From Gammaproteobacteria bacterium (GTDB lineage: Bacteria > Pseudomonadota > Gammaproteobacteria > Natronospirales > REEB76), in NCBI GenBank assembly GCA_027315405.1, contig DAHUYB010000053.1, forward strand, positions 1 through 64,000: a DNA stretch of 64,000 nt. Reading direction: 5' to 3'. Position 1 is the first letter of the stretch. Each line of letters starts with the position of its first letter. The translations under genes were made by a program, and so were the position numbers. Below the pieces are notes generated by a model. It was not told where the DNA came from. It ran no database searches and was given only the letters and a program-made list of their open reading frames with translations. Of this stretch, positions 18,517-26,629 are shown piece after piece.

Positions 18517-18795
18517 ATGATCCGGAGCTTCGGCGACAGGGAAACGCAGTTGCTGTTCGAGACCGGCAAGTCGGCCCGGTATTCGGCCATTGCCAAGGTG
18601 GCCGGCCGCAAGCTGGCTCAACTGGATGCGGCGACGACGCTGGAGTTTCTTCGAGCACCGCGCGGTAACCGGTTGGAGGCGTTGAAGGGCGACCGCGCCG
18701 GTCAGTACAGCATCCGGATCAACGACCAGTTCCGGGTCTGCTTCGTGTGGACCAGGGAGGGTCCGGAGCAAGTGGAAATCGTGGACTATCACTGA
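18517..18795 (+). CDS. higB: HigB-type (RelE/ParE superfamily) toxin
   Basis: A 92-residue toxin of the plasmid-maintenance killer family, ribosome-dependent mRNA interferases. RAPRGNRLEALKGDRAGQYSIRIN and QFRVCFVW are the family core, followed by the C-terminal VEIVDYH. In this class the toxin gene comes first, as here; the antitoxin starts 10 bases downstream. A palindromic operator precedes it. Confidence 0.92.
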   Translation: MIRSFGDRETQLLFETGKSARYSAIAKVAGRKLAQLDAATTLEFLRAPRGNRLEALKGDRAGQYSIRINDQFRVCFVWTREGPEQVEIVDYH

Positions 18796-18805
18796 TGGTG
18801 GAATC

Positions 18806-19111
18806 ATGTTCAAGAATGGTATGCGTCCGGTTCATCCGGGCGAAGTTCTTCGGGAAGACTATCTCGCGCCACTGGAAATGAGTGCCAACGCACTTGCCAA
18901 TGCGCTCAAGGTGCCGGCGACGCGTATCAACGACATCGTGCGTGAGCGCCGCGGTGTGACCGCGGATACGGCCTTGCGCTTGGCGCGTTACTTTGGCGGA
19001 GACGCACAAAGCTGGCTGAACCTGCAGACCGCGTATGACCTGCGGGTGGCAGAAATAGACAACGGTACACGCATCAAGCGCGAAGTCAGGACAGTGCATG
19101 CGGCGGTGTAG
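18806..19111 (+). CDS. higA: HigA-type antitoxin, XRE family
   Basis: A 101-residue helix-turn-helix protein. RPVHPGEVLREDYL is the HigA signature. The HTH runs through MSANALANALKVPATRINDIVRERRGVTADTALRLARYFG in consecutive helices. It neutralises HigB and represses the pair. Its length is normal. Confidence 0.92.
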   Translation: MFKNGMRPVHPGEVLREDYLAPLEMSANALANALKVPATRINDIVRERRGVTADTALRLARYFGGDAQSWLNLQTAYDLRVAEIDNGTRIKREVRTVHAAV

Positions 19112-19143
19112 TCTCGAATCAGTCACTGCAGCTAGACAAGCAT

Positions 19144-19509
19144 ATGCCCAGGAAGACCCGACATTACGATACGGCCGACTACCTCAGGACCGAGGAAGAC
19201 ATTGCACTGTATATGGAAGCGGTAATGGAGGAAGGCGGCGATGACGCCAGTTTCATCGCCCATGCGCTGGGTGATGTGGCGCGCGCCCGCAACATGAGCC
19301 AGCTTCCCCGGGAGGTGGGCATGACCCGTGAAGGGTTGTACAAGGCGTTATCCAGCGAGGGGAATCCAAGCTTCGACACGATCATGAAAGTGGCCAAAGC
19401 CTTGGGCCTGCAATTGGGCTTCAAACCTGTGCGTGGCGTGCGTGCGGTCCGCCGCGTATGTCGGCCGGTCCGTCGCACGTCGGCGAATGTGTCCAGTGCA
19501 TCCCGGTAA
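19144..19509 (+). CDS. Orphan HigA-like (COG3636 type) antitoxin with altered tail
   Basis: The first 97 residues or so (TADYLRTEEDIALYMEAVMEE, then MTREGLYKALSSEGNPSFDTIMKVAKALGLQLGF) match the addiction-module antidote family. Partners in that family are normally a PhdYeFM-unrelated RelE-like toxin encoded just upstream; here none is present. The last 24 residues are Arg/Val-rich and unlike the family; that part runs out of frame into the displaced murB fragment. The natural stop was probably lost at the recombination junction. Function may persist. Confidence 0.75.
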   Translation: MPRKTRHYDTADYLRTEEDIALYMEAVMEEGGDDASFIAHALGDVARARNMSQLPREVGMTREGLYKALSSEGNPSFDTIMKVAKALGLQLGFKPVRGVRAVRRVCRPVRRTSANVSSASR

Positions 19510-19624
19510 ATACGCGCTGATGCTGGTGAATCGCTACAAGGCCAGCGGTGCGCAAATCTGGTCACTCGCGCAGCGCATTCGGGATTCGGTACAGCAGAAA
19601 TTCGGCATCCGACTGGATGCCTGA
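19505..19624 (+). pseudogene. Displaced murB 3'-end fragment
   Basis: The frame GKYALMLVN...KASGAQIWSLAQRIRDSVQQKFGIRL matches the MurB C-terminus (KHALVLVN...KASGAQLWSLAARIRDSVQGQFGVQL). DNA identity is only about three quarters by eye, so it is not a recent copy. It has no start and lacks most of the gene. It looks like the original or a foreign murB end left on the far side of the inserted toxin-antitoxin segment. Confidence 0.85.
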
Positions 19625-19651
19625 ACCAAGAATTATTTTCTGATTGATGAA

Positions 19652-20335
19652 TTAAGCGATGTACACATCAGAGTATCTGCCTACAGTGCAATCGATTAGG
19701 CCAGCACTGTTAAGTTTCTTAAGCATCTCATCAGTATCATCATTGCTGTAACCTTTTGCCTGAAGATTTTGGATGAGTTCTGCACGACGCATTTGTTGTT
19801 TTCCATCTAGGGCTCTTATTACCTTTATTGCGAGCGTACGAGCGCTCTTTTTATCCCCTTTTGATTTTCCTTTGAGGATTTTGGACAGTTCTTTCTCGAA
19901 TCGCTTTGTGTAGTCATGTTCACGACAAAATTTATGTAGTTCCCTTGCTAACGTTTTCTCCGTCTTGTATTGGATCCTGCGTTTTCCTGTGAGATCCGAA
20001 ATTATTGGGCTAATAGCAGAGGATTTTGCTGCCGCTTTGTGCGCGCTTAAAAAGATGGCACGGGAAATTTCTTTTCCCTCGGCATAACCATATTCAAGTG
20101 ACACATTGGCATTTCCACCTGTTGCGTCGAAAATAGCGAAGCTGGAAGATTCAATTCTTTGCTTTATAAGACTCAAAAGCTCTTCTGCATTTTGCCCGTC
20201 ATCGCGTCCAACCATTGCAAAATACAGTGGATATTTATTTTCAAGCTTATGAATTATGTCGTCGTATTTTTCCCGATTCTTCCACGGAAGACCCACGAAA
20301 ACTTGATTTTGAATGAAACGATTATCTTTAGCCAT
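19652..20335 (-). CDS. TIR/deoxyribosyltransferase-fold protein with C-terminal winged helix
   Basis: A 227-residue protein. Residues 1-100 show a Rossmann-like pattern: a first strand VFVGLPW, a helix with YDDIIHKLE, then LIKQRIESSSFAIFDATG, GNANVSLEYGYAEG and RAIFLS. The NANVxxEYGYA block, with a candidate catalytic Glu, resembles nucleoside deoxyribosyltransferases and TIR-like NAD-cleaving effectors. A Lys-rich linker follows. The last 55 residues (RRAELIQNLQAKGYSNDDTDEMLKKLNSAGLI) read as a winged helix. The gene is clearly more AT-rich than its neighbours, a sign of transfer, and sits among toxin-antitoxin modules. A defence role is inference. Confidence 0.7.
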   Translation of the reverse strand: MAKDNRFIQNQVFVGLPWKNREKYDDIIHKLENKYPLYFAMVGRDDGQNAEELLSLIKQRIESSSFAIFDATGGNANVSLEYGYAEGKEISRAIFLSAHKAAAKSSAISPIISDLTGKRRIQYKTEKTLARELHKFCREHDYTKRFEKELSKILKGKSKGDKKSARTLAIKVIRALDGKQQMRRAELIQNLQAKGYSNDDTDEMLKKLNSAGLIDCTVGRYSDVYIA

Positions 20336-20387
20336 TGGCGTTGCCCCTATTAGCGAAACTTCGTTGTGTTAGCAAAGGTTGTGCCGT

Positions 20388-20552
20388 CTAAAGGGCATTA
20401 AAAATCCCGCCGATGAGGGCATTGGCGACGCCGAAGCCCGCGCCCATTCCTAAGCCGCTGGTCACGTTGCCCCAGAAACCGCCACCGCGCGGCGCCATCA
20501 GCGTCTGGTTCTGAATCTGTACATTGATGGCGATCTGCTTGAGATCCGGCAT
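20388..20552 (-). pseudogene. Truncated second copy of the small gene at 21294-21692
   Basis: A 54-residue frame: DLKQIAINVQIQNQTL joined directly to PRGGGFWGNVTSGLGMGAGFGVANALIGGIFNAL. The full gene has both blocks separated by about 33 residues, so this copy has lost its N-terminus and an internal segment while staying in frame. It starts 5 bases beyond the vapC stop, so vapBC is bracketed by the two copies. Confidence 0.8.
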
Positions 20553-20556
20553 CCAA

Positions 20557-20955
20557 TTACACAGTCCAGTCTTCTATGCGCAGACCCGCAACTTGACGAA
20601 ATGTTTTGTCGCTGCTCACCAGGGTCACTTTCACGGCCAGAGCATGCGCGGCAATAAGCATATCGAGCGGCCCAAGTAATTTTCCTTTTCGCTCCATTTC
20701 AGCGCGCACCGGCCCATACTGCTCCGCAGTAACGCTGTCCCAGGGCAGCACCTCGATGCGATTCAGGAACTCGGAAACAAGCGTGTTCAATGATTTTGCG
20801 TTCTGGCGCTTTGCCAGCCCGAACAGCAGTTCACCCTTGGTAATTGAGGATATGCAAACGGCCGACATCTGCGTCTTCACCAGCCGTCTGGTTACACGCG
20901 GATGCGACCTGAGCAGGTGGCTCACGATGTTGGTATCGAGCATGTAACGTGTCAC
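20557..20955 (-). CDS. vapC: VapC ribonuclease toxin (PIN domain)
   Basis: A 132-residue PIN protein of the VapC/MvpT group. The catalytic acidic residues are Asp7 (MLDTNIVSHL), Glu42 (KGELLFGLA) and Asp98 (GPLDMLIAAHAL), with SSDKTF near the end. Members cut initiator tRNA or other RNAs. The start overlaps the vapB stop by four bases (ATGA). Confidence 0.93.
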   Translation of the reverse strand: MTRYMLDTNIVSHLLRSHPRVTRRLVKTQMSAVCISSITKGELLFGLAKRQNAKSLNTLVSEFLNRIEVLPWDSVTAEQYGPVRAEMERKGKLLGPLDMLIAAHALAVKVTLVSSDKTFRQVAGLRIEDWTV

Positions 20956-21212
20956 TTCTCCAGACTCCGCAGCGGATCACGATCCTGTGTGCCTTGGCTC
21001 CGCTCCTGCGCATCCAGGAAGTCAGCTGGCACCTCGGCGGATTTCAGTGCGGAGAGAAAGCCCTCCCATGTTGCCGGTTTGTCTGACAGGATTACATCGC
21101 CCGTTTTCGGATCACGGCGTATATACACTTCCTTGGCTTTGAAACGGAACGCCGCGGGCAGGCGCACCGCTTGGCTGCGGCCGTTGGAGAACAGTTTGGC
21201 GATGTGGCTCAT
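20952..21212 (-). CDS. vapB: VapB antitoxin, AbrB/SpoVT fold
   Basis: An 86-residue antitoxin beginning MSHIAKLFSNGRSQAVRLPAAFRF, the swapped-hairpin AbrB signature, with EVYIRRDPKTGDVILS. The C-terminal half binds and blocks the toxin. The start at 21212 is chosen over 21245 because the fold begins there and the longer frame covers the operator. Confidence 0.92.
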   Translation of the reverse strand: MSHIAKLFSNGRSQAVRLPAAFRFKAKEVYIRRDPKTGDVILSDKPATWEGFLSALKSAEVPADFLDAQERSQGTQDRDPLRSLEK

Positions 21213-21232
21213 GGCTATACCTTCCAAGTATT

Positions 21233-21244
21233 TGGTATATACCA
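21233..21244. promoter_or_regulatory. Probable vapBC operator
   Basis: TGGTATATACCA is a perfect 12-base palindrome 21 bases upstream of the vapB start, followed by a second AT-rich half, GTATATAT. VapB proteins bind such sites for autoregulation. Confidence 0.6.
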
Positions 21245-21293
21245 TAGTATATATCGTGTGTTTTCAAAAGACAGCAAGGCAAAAGCGGCGCTA

Positions 21294-21692
21294 TTACAGC
21301 GCGTTGAAAATGCCGCCGATGAGCGCATTGGCTACACCGAAGCCCGCGCCCATACCCAGGCCGCTGGTGACATTGCCCCAGAAACCGCCGCCGCGCGGCG
21401 TTATCTGGTTGCTCCAACCGCGCGCCTGCACGGTGGGATTGGGGTGGGTGTCCAGTTGTTGCTCCAGGTCGTGGATGTGCTCCGCCATCTGGTTAATCAT
21501 CATCACCAAAGTCTGATTTTGGGTCTGCATATCGACGGCAATTTGCTTGAGGTCCAGGATCCATTCCTTGCCGGTGGCCGGGTCGGGCGCCTGGCTGCTG
21601 AGCTTCTGCGCGAAGGTCTGCAACTGCTGCGCCAGCTCCTGGGTTTGCTGTTCGACTTTGGTGATTTGATTAGTGGCATCGGTGTATTGCAT
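21294..21692 (-). CDS. Small coiled-coil protein with Gly-rich C-terminus
   Basis: Not recognised. The 132 residues consist of a helical, Gln-rich coiled-coil part (ITKVEQQTQELAQQLQTFAQKL, then MVMMINQMAEHIHDLEQQLDTH-like heptads) and a Gly-rich hydrophobic end (GGGFWGNVTSGLGMGAGFG). The tail could insert in a membrane. Strong conservation of the tail between this gene and the truncated copy at 20388 suggests it is real and was under selection. Confidence 0.65.
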   Translation of the reverse strand: MQYTDATNQITKVEQQTQELAQQLQTFAQKLSSQAPDPATGKEWILDLKQIAVDMQTQNQTLVMMINQMAEHIHDLEQQLDTHPNPTVQARGWSNQITPRGGGFWGNVTSGLGMGAGFGVANALIGGIFNAL

Positions 21693-21749
21693 GGCGATCC
21701 CTTTGAAGTGGATGGGAGGCGCTTATTCTAGCTCCGCCACGGGTATTGT

Positions 21750-21808
21750 AGAGCAGCGATATTTGCCGCGAGGTTTTGGAATCGCGGCGGAGATCGCCAC
21801 TCCCACAA
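21750..21808. repeat. Dispersed palindromic repeat, TGTAGGAGC family, degraded copy
   Basis: TTGTAGAGCAGCGAT...CGCCACTCCCACAA with an inner CCGCGAGG...CGCGGCGG pair. The same arrangement as 1872-1980 and 47046-47095. It lies between the small gene and btuB. Confidence 0.6.
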
Positions 21809-21819
21809 ATTCACCGCTT

Positions 21820-23679
21820 CTACCTCGATTGATATTCCACCCGCACAAACAGCGAACGCCCGGCAGTGTTGTAACCGGCGGCGGTTTGGTAGTGGGTATC
21901 GAGCAGGTTTTCCAAGCTGCCGCTGATGGCGAAACCGTGACCGAGCCGTTGCCGAAGCGTCACGCCGGCGAGCACGTAACCCGCGTCCGTGACCGGCGCG
22001 CCGGTATTGAAATCCAGATCGTTGCGCGGACCGGTGACGATAAGGTGGGCACCGAGGCTGGTGTGGTCGTTGTACCAGTCAAGCGCAGTGGTCAGCGTGC
22101 GTTCCGAGCGCCGCAGCAATAACGTGCCCGTGTCCCGGTTCTCCGGCTGTTGGAAAATCAAGTTGGTGCGCCAGGACCAAGAGTGCTGGGTTAATTGATA
22201 TCCCGCCTCCAGGCCGCGCACGCGGGCGCGGGCGATGTTCTGGTTTTCGCCGTTCAGATTGCTGGGCGTAACCACGAACTCGATGAGATTATCGAGTTTG
22301 TTCTGGAAAGCGCTCAGCGTGATGCTCTGGGTATCGCCGATTTTCTGGTGCACACCCACCTCCAGATTCCGGGAGGTTTCCGGCTGCAAGTTCGGATTGC
22401 CGCCAAAGCCGAAGCGTTCGGTGGCGCTGGGGGCGCGGAAGCCGGTGCCGGCGCCGGCTGTAAAACGCGTGTCGGCCGTCAGGTCGTAGCCGTAATCGGC
22501 GTTCCAGGTCAGATGATTGCCGAACGCCTGGTCATGGGTATCGCGGCCGGCGAGCACCAAACGATGTTTGCCCAGCTTGAGATCATCTTCGAGATAGAGC
22601 GCATTGATGCGGTCAGGCGCATCGTAACCAAGGCCAAAGGATTGCGAGGCGGCGTGCTGCGCCTCGGAATACAGTCCGGCGGTGAGCAACTGATCATTGC
22701 CCAGCGCGATGTTGTTCTGCCAGTCAATGACGTTGCGCTGCGTGCGCACAAAATCCGGAGTTTGCGATGGATTGTATGGATCATTCTGCAACTGACCGAT
22801 CTCGTCGAGCATATGGCTTAGATTCAGGTTGCTGCGCCAGCCGGACAGAAACTGGCCCGCCAGGTTCGCGCTGCTGACCTGGTTCTGGAAAGTCTCATCG
22901 AACGGGGCCAGGGCAAAAGGCGGATTCAGGGAGAAATCCGTGTATTGGGTATTGCCGGTGCTTTGCCAGTGATTGAGCTTGAGCGCCACGCCGCCCAGTT
23001 CAGTGCGGCCGTAGGCGTTCCAGGTGCGGTCGCTGTTGCCGCTGGCGAAGTCAGTGCCGGCCACCGCCGGGAAACCGTCGGTGTGGTAATCGCTGGCAGA
23101 CACGCCGAAGGCGCTGTGGCCCTGGCCATCATCGAAATGACCGCCGCTGTCGTAGGTGCCGTAACGGCCGGCACCTGCGTAGGCGCCGTAGTGGGTACCC
23201 CGGGTGGCCTGCCTGGTGATGATGTTGATGACGCCGCCGATAGCGTCCGAGCCGTAGAGTGCCGCGCGTGGACCTTTCACAATCTCGATGCGTTCCACGT
23301 CATTCAACCGGATGTTTTGCAATGCCGCGCCGCTGCCGTCGGCGGGATTGATCTTTACGCCGTTGATCATCACCAGCGTCTGGTTGCTGTCGGTACCGCG
23401 CAGGAAAACGGAGGTAGGCTGGCCCGGTCCGCCGTTGCTGGCCACGTCCAGCCCCGCGTACTGCTGCAGCAAGCCAGCGATAGTTTGGGCGCCGCTCAAC
23501 TGGATTTGCTGGGCGGTAATCACAATCATGGGCGCCACTTCCTGATCCGCAATCAGCGGTGTGCGCGTGGCGGTGACGGTGATGGGGGTGCCGAGGCTGG
23601 TGTCGTCGTCGGCCAGTACCGAAAGGGAAAGCAGGCTCAGCAGCGCGAGCGCGCCGCCGATGAATACAGACTTGTACAT
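21820..23679 (-). CDS. btuB: TonB-dependent vitamin B12 receptor BtuB
   Basis: A 619-residue outer-membrane receptor for cobalamin. There is a signal peptide ending near ALADD. The TonB box region is TPITVTATRTP. The plug carries GPGQPTSVFLRGTDSNQTLVMINGVKIN and VERIEIVKGPRAALYGSDAIGGVINIIT. A 22-strand barrel ends in Arg rather than the usual Phe (LFVRVEYQSR). The start at 23679 follows GGGGAGA. A cobalamin riboswitch lies in its leader, which confirms the substrate class. Confidence 0.93.
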   Translation of the reverse strand: MYKSVFIGGALALLSLLSLSVLADDDTSLGTPITVTATRTPLIADQEVAPMIVITAQQIQLSGAQTIAGLLQQYAGLDVASNGGPGQPTSVFLRGTDSNQTLVMINGVKINPADGSGAALQNIRLNDVERIEIVKGPRAALYGSDAIGGVINIITRQATRGTHYGAYAGAGRYGTYDSGGHFDDGQGHSAFGVSASDYHTDGFPAVAGTDFASGNSDRTWNAYGRTELGGVALKLNHWQSTGNTQYTDFSLNPPFALAPFDETFQNQVSSANLAGQFLSGWRSNLNLSHMLDEIGQLQNDPYNPSQTPDFVRTQRNVIDWQNNIALGNDQLLTAGLYSEAQHAASQSFGLGYDAPDRINALYLEDDLKLGKHRLVLAGRDTHDQAFGNHLTWNADYGYDLTADTRFTAGAGTGFRAPSATERFGFGGNPNLQPETSRNLEVGVHQKIGDTQSITLSAFQNKLDNLIEFVVTPSNLNGENQNIARARVRGLEAGYQLTQHSWSWRTNLIFQQPENRDTGTLLLRRSERTLTTALDWYNDHTSLGAHLIVTGPRNDLDFNTGAPVTDAGYVLAGVTLRQRLGHGFAISGSLENLLDTHYQTAAGYNTAGRSLFVRVEYQSR

Positions 23680-23797
23680 GAAATTCTCCCCGCGCAGCAC
23701 GCCCGCTGCACGCAAGCAGTGAAAACAACGGCGTGGGGAGAAAGACGTGGCTTGTGAAGCCCGTGCATTGCCCGCCGCAACGCCGATACCGTTGCCT

Positions 23798-23960
23798 TCA
23801 GGCCGGTCTCCGGGCTCGCGAGCGGGGTTTCCCCGGTCTGTCGCCTTCCCACGCTCACGCGCAGTGGCTTCGTGACAGACTTGTGCTCGCCTACCGTTGC
23901 GGGGGCAGCGCCGGCATTGTCATATGACGCACCGGCTTCCCGAGTGTCATCCGTCAGGAT
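23798..23960 (-). ncRNA. Cobalamin riboswitch upstream of btuB
   Basis: Read on the minus strand this contains, in order, GCCGGTGCGTCAT, GCTGCCCCCGCAACGGTA, AGCCACTGCGCG, GTGGGAAGGCGA and CCCGGAGACCGGCC, the conserved blocks of AdoCbl-type riboswitches including the B12 box. It ends about 118 bases before btuB. Excess cobalamin should lower btuB expression. Confidence 0.95.
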
Positions 23961-24188
23961 GACGCCTCAAGGCGATAGTCAATTTAGAGGCGTGGTTTCC
24001 TCATGTCAAGCATGTTTATGTCTTGATGGTCGCTGAGCCTAGACCAGCTGCCCTATTGACGAGGTGCTAACGAGGACAACTCAGCGGCTATTTGAACAAG
24101 CAAAAGCTCCGCTTTGACGAGGCTTTGTTGTTACCGGTTTCAATCACCTTCTCCCTCTATATGCAAGGGAGGGTAGGCTCCATTATCG
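23961..24188. other. Promoter region of btuB and repeat
   Basis: No gene seen. The btuB promoter should lie here upstream of the riboswitch. A CACCTTCTCCCTC...GCAAGGGAGGG repeat at 24147-24176 belongs to the family near 10705. Confidence 0.5.
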
Positions 24189-24767
24189 TCAGATTGCCTT
24201 GAAGGCGCTCTTGTTATCAATACTGGTAAGCGCTTGCTTTGCAATGGCGGCAGCCTGTTTCTCCCCGCTGGGAAAATCCTTCGGGTTGTTTACCTGCGCC
24301 ATCATCTTGTAACCATTCTCGATGAGGTGCAGTTGCACCGAGGTGGCGGTTGGGCCTTGGGTGTTGTCAAGGTAGAACGCGCCGGGGCCAAAACTATCGG
24401 CCATGTGAATCTGAATGGGCGTGATGTTCTGTTTGAATAAGGCTTTTTGTTGGGCCGCGTCTGCCGCCAGTTCGGCGGCCGGATCCTTGGAATTGGACTC
24501 GGTTATTTGCAGGAGACCCAAGGTCTCATTCTTGGAATCATTGTATTCGCACACATGGATGGGCGAATTCTCTCCCGAGAGCATCATCGCATCAAGCTGA
24601 CCTCCCAATATCTTACCGGCTTGAACGTTGGTGACGGCGAGGCAGGCCATGAGCACTTGCTTGGCATTGGAAGAACCTTTGTGCGAACAGGCGGCGAGAC
24701 CCGCGAAGAGTAGTGCGCTGGCGGTGCCTATGAAAATGAATTTTGCAAAACGGCTCAGCTTGATCAT
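24189..24767 (-). CDS. Putative lipoprotein of unknown function
   Basis: A 192-residue protein with a basic N-terminus, a hydrophobic stretch and lipobox GLAAC (Cys27), then a short Ser/Lys-rich linker. The mature part looks like a small alpha/beta domain (ILGGQLDAMMLSGENSPIHVCEYND). No family is recognised. It is downstream of btuD by 99 bases on the same strand, so it may be co-transcribed, but a B12 role is not supported by sequence. Confidence 0.75.
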   Translation of the reverse strand: MIKLSRFAKFIFIGTASALLFAGLAACSHKGSSNAKQVLMACLAVTNVQAGKILGGQLDAMMLSGENSPIHVCEYNDSKNETLGLLQITESNSKDPAAELAADAAQQKALFKQNITPIQIHMADSFGPGAFYLDNTQGPTATSVQLHLIENGYKMMAQVNNPKDFPSGEKQAAAIAKQALTSIDNKSAFKAI

Positions 24768-24866
24768 GTTCTTGCCTCTTGGTCGGTGAAAAACACGCCC
24801 GTTTGAACGGCCGGGATCGAAGGATTAACTAAGGATACCGCATCAGGTGACGCACGTCAGGTGCCA

Positions 24867-25643
24867 TTATCCCGGAAGATAAGCAGTGCCGCCGGACCAT
24901 TTTACCGGGACCATGGGCGTCTGATACAGGCGGCTAAGGTTTTCAGTGTTCAGGGTATCATCCACACTGCCGTGCTGCATTTCACCGTCGCCGAACAGCA
25001 GCATTACCTGGCCGCAAAAGCGCGCCGCCAGATTCGCATCGTGCAAACTCATGATGATGGCGCGGTTCCTGGTGCGCGCCAACTTGGCAAAATATCCGAG
25101 CAGCGCCAATTGGTGATGTGGATCCAATTGATGCGTGGGCTCGTCCAGCAGGAAAATCTGCGGATCCTGAGTGATGATGGTGGCGATGGCCAGCCGGCGG
25201 CGTTCGCCGCCGGAGAGCTGGGTCTGGGCACGTTGTTCCAGGCCGTCGAGACCTACCAATTTGAGCGCGCGGCGCGCCAGATTCACGTCGCTGTGGGATT
25301 CCCATCGCCAGAAATCGATGTGTGGGTGTCGGCCGATGAGCGCGGTCTCCAGTACCGTCGCGGGCAGACTATCTTCCTGTTGCTGCATCAGCAAGCCGAG
25401 TTGCTGCGCGATGCGGCGCCGCGGCAACGCTTTAAGCGGCACATCGTTCAGAAAAATTTCACCACTATCCACAGAGCGCAGGCCCACCAGGCTATGCAGC
25501 AAGGTGGTTTTTCCCACACCGTTGCTGCCCAATACTCCAACACAATTTCCCGGATACAGGGCGAGATTGAAGTTACGGCACACATATTTACCGGAGATTT
25601 CGACGGTGAGAGCACGGGCTTCCAGCAAAGGTGCTGCGCTCAT
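24867..25643 (-). CDS. btuD: Cobalamin/siderophore-type ABC transporter ATPase, BtuD-like
   Basis: A 258-residue ABC ATPase. Walker A is GSNGVGKT (39-46), signature LSGGERRRLAIA, Walker B IFLLDEPTHQLDP, and the switch His is in SLHD. The closest group is the FecE/BtuD family. It overlaps the permease gene by four bases. The cobalamin assignment rests on the nearby btuB and riboswitch; a siderophore cannot be excluded. Confidence 0.85.
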   Translation of the reverse strand: MSAAPLLEARALTVEISGKYVCRNFNLALYPGNCVGVLGSNGVGKTTLLHSLVGLRSVDSGEIFLNDVPLKALPRRRIAQQLGLLMQQQEDSLPATVLETALIGRHPHIDFWRWESHSDVNLARRALKLVGLDGLEQRAQTQLSGGERRRLAIATIITQDPQIFLLDEPTHQLDPHHQLALLGYFAKLARTRNRAIIMSLHDANLAARFCGQVMLLFGDGEMQHGSVDDTLNTENLSRLYQTPMVPVKWSGGTAYLPG

Positions 25644-26626
25644 AACGGTCCGCGTGCACGATTCAGGAGATACAGGAATACCGGCACGCCGATGGCGGCG
25701 GTTACTACGCCCACCGGCAACTGCTCGGGCGCCACCAGGGTGCGCGCCAGGGTATCGGCGAGCATCAGCAGACTTCCGCCCAGAAGTACCGCGCCCGGCA
25801 ACAGCGTGCGATGATCACTGCCGGATACCAATCGCAGCATGTGCGGGATTACCAATCCCACGAAGCCGATGGCGCCGGCTTCAGTCACCGCCACGGCGGT
25901 AAACAGCGACGCGGCGATGTAAATAGCAATGGTAAAAGGCCGCACGGAAATGCCAAGTGCTTCAGCGAGGGTTTCACCGCGAGCCAGCACGTTCAAATGC
26001 CGCGCGAACGGCAGGCAGATTGCGAGGCCGGCGATGACGACCATCAGTGGCAACCAGCCGCTGCTGCGGTAGGACAGATCGCCCATGAGCCAGAACAACA
26101 TGCCGCGTAGGCTGGCATTGTCGGATAGCACCAGTAGCAGGCTGATGGCGGCGCCCCAGCCGAAAGCCACCACGATACCGGTGAGCAGCAGGCGCGTGGG
26201 CGTCCAACCGCCGCGTCCGTGGGCCAGGACAAACACGATGAGCATGGAGATGAGCGCGCCCACAAAAGCGCTGCCACTGACCCAGAATCCCGCCATTCCC
26301 AGCAGCAGCGACAGCAACGCGCCCACCGCGGCACCGCCGGAAACGCCGAGAATATATGGATCCGCCAGCGGGTTGCGCAGTAGCACCTGCATGAGCGCGC
26401 CGGCCAGCGCCAGCAAGCCGCCGGTGGCGAAGGCCGTGAGGGCGCGCGGCAGACGCAATTCCAGCACCAACGTGCGCGTGAGGGGATCGCCGCCGCCCTC
26501 TAAGGCGCTCATCACCGAGTGCAACGGCAAATGCACGCTGCCGACAGCGAGCGCTACGCACAAAGCGCTCAGCGCGAGCACTGTCAGGGCGCTCAATAAC
26601 AGCAAGGGGTGCAGACGTTGTTGCAT
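25640..26626 (-). CDS. btuC: FecCD-family ABC permease, BtuC-like
   Basis: A 328-residue permease with about ten helices. RLPRALTAFATGGLLALAGALMQVLLRNPLADPYILGVSGGAAVGA is in line with BtuC helices 2-3 (only the pattern is noted), and GAIGFVGLVIPHMLRLVSGSDHR is the coupling helix that docks on the ATPase. It stands between the HAD gene (3-base gap) and btuD. No periplasmic BtuF gene is found in the window. Confidence 0.87.
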   Translation of the reverse strand: MQQRLHPLLLLSALTVLALSALCVALAVGSVHLPLHSVMSALEGGGDPLTRTLVLELRLPRALTAFATGGLLALAGALMQVLLRNPLADPYILGVSGGAAVGALLSLLLGMAGFWVSGSAFVGALISMLIVFVLAHGRGGWTPTRLLLTGIVVAFGWGAAISLLLVLSDNASLRGMLFWLMGDLSYRSSGWLPLMVVIAGLAICLPFARHLNVLARGETLAEALGISVRPFTIAIYIAASLFTAVAVTEAGAIGFVGLVIPHMLRLVSGSDHRTLLPGAVLLGGSLLMLADTLARTLVAPEQLPVGVVTAAIGVPVFLYLLNRARGPL

Positions 26627-26629
26627 GGC

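Noticed and set aside
18383-21692. Prophage or integrative element with integrase
   Set aside because: No integrase, transposase, excisionase or phage structural gene is visible; only toxin-antitoxin modules and duplicated gene ends.
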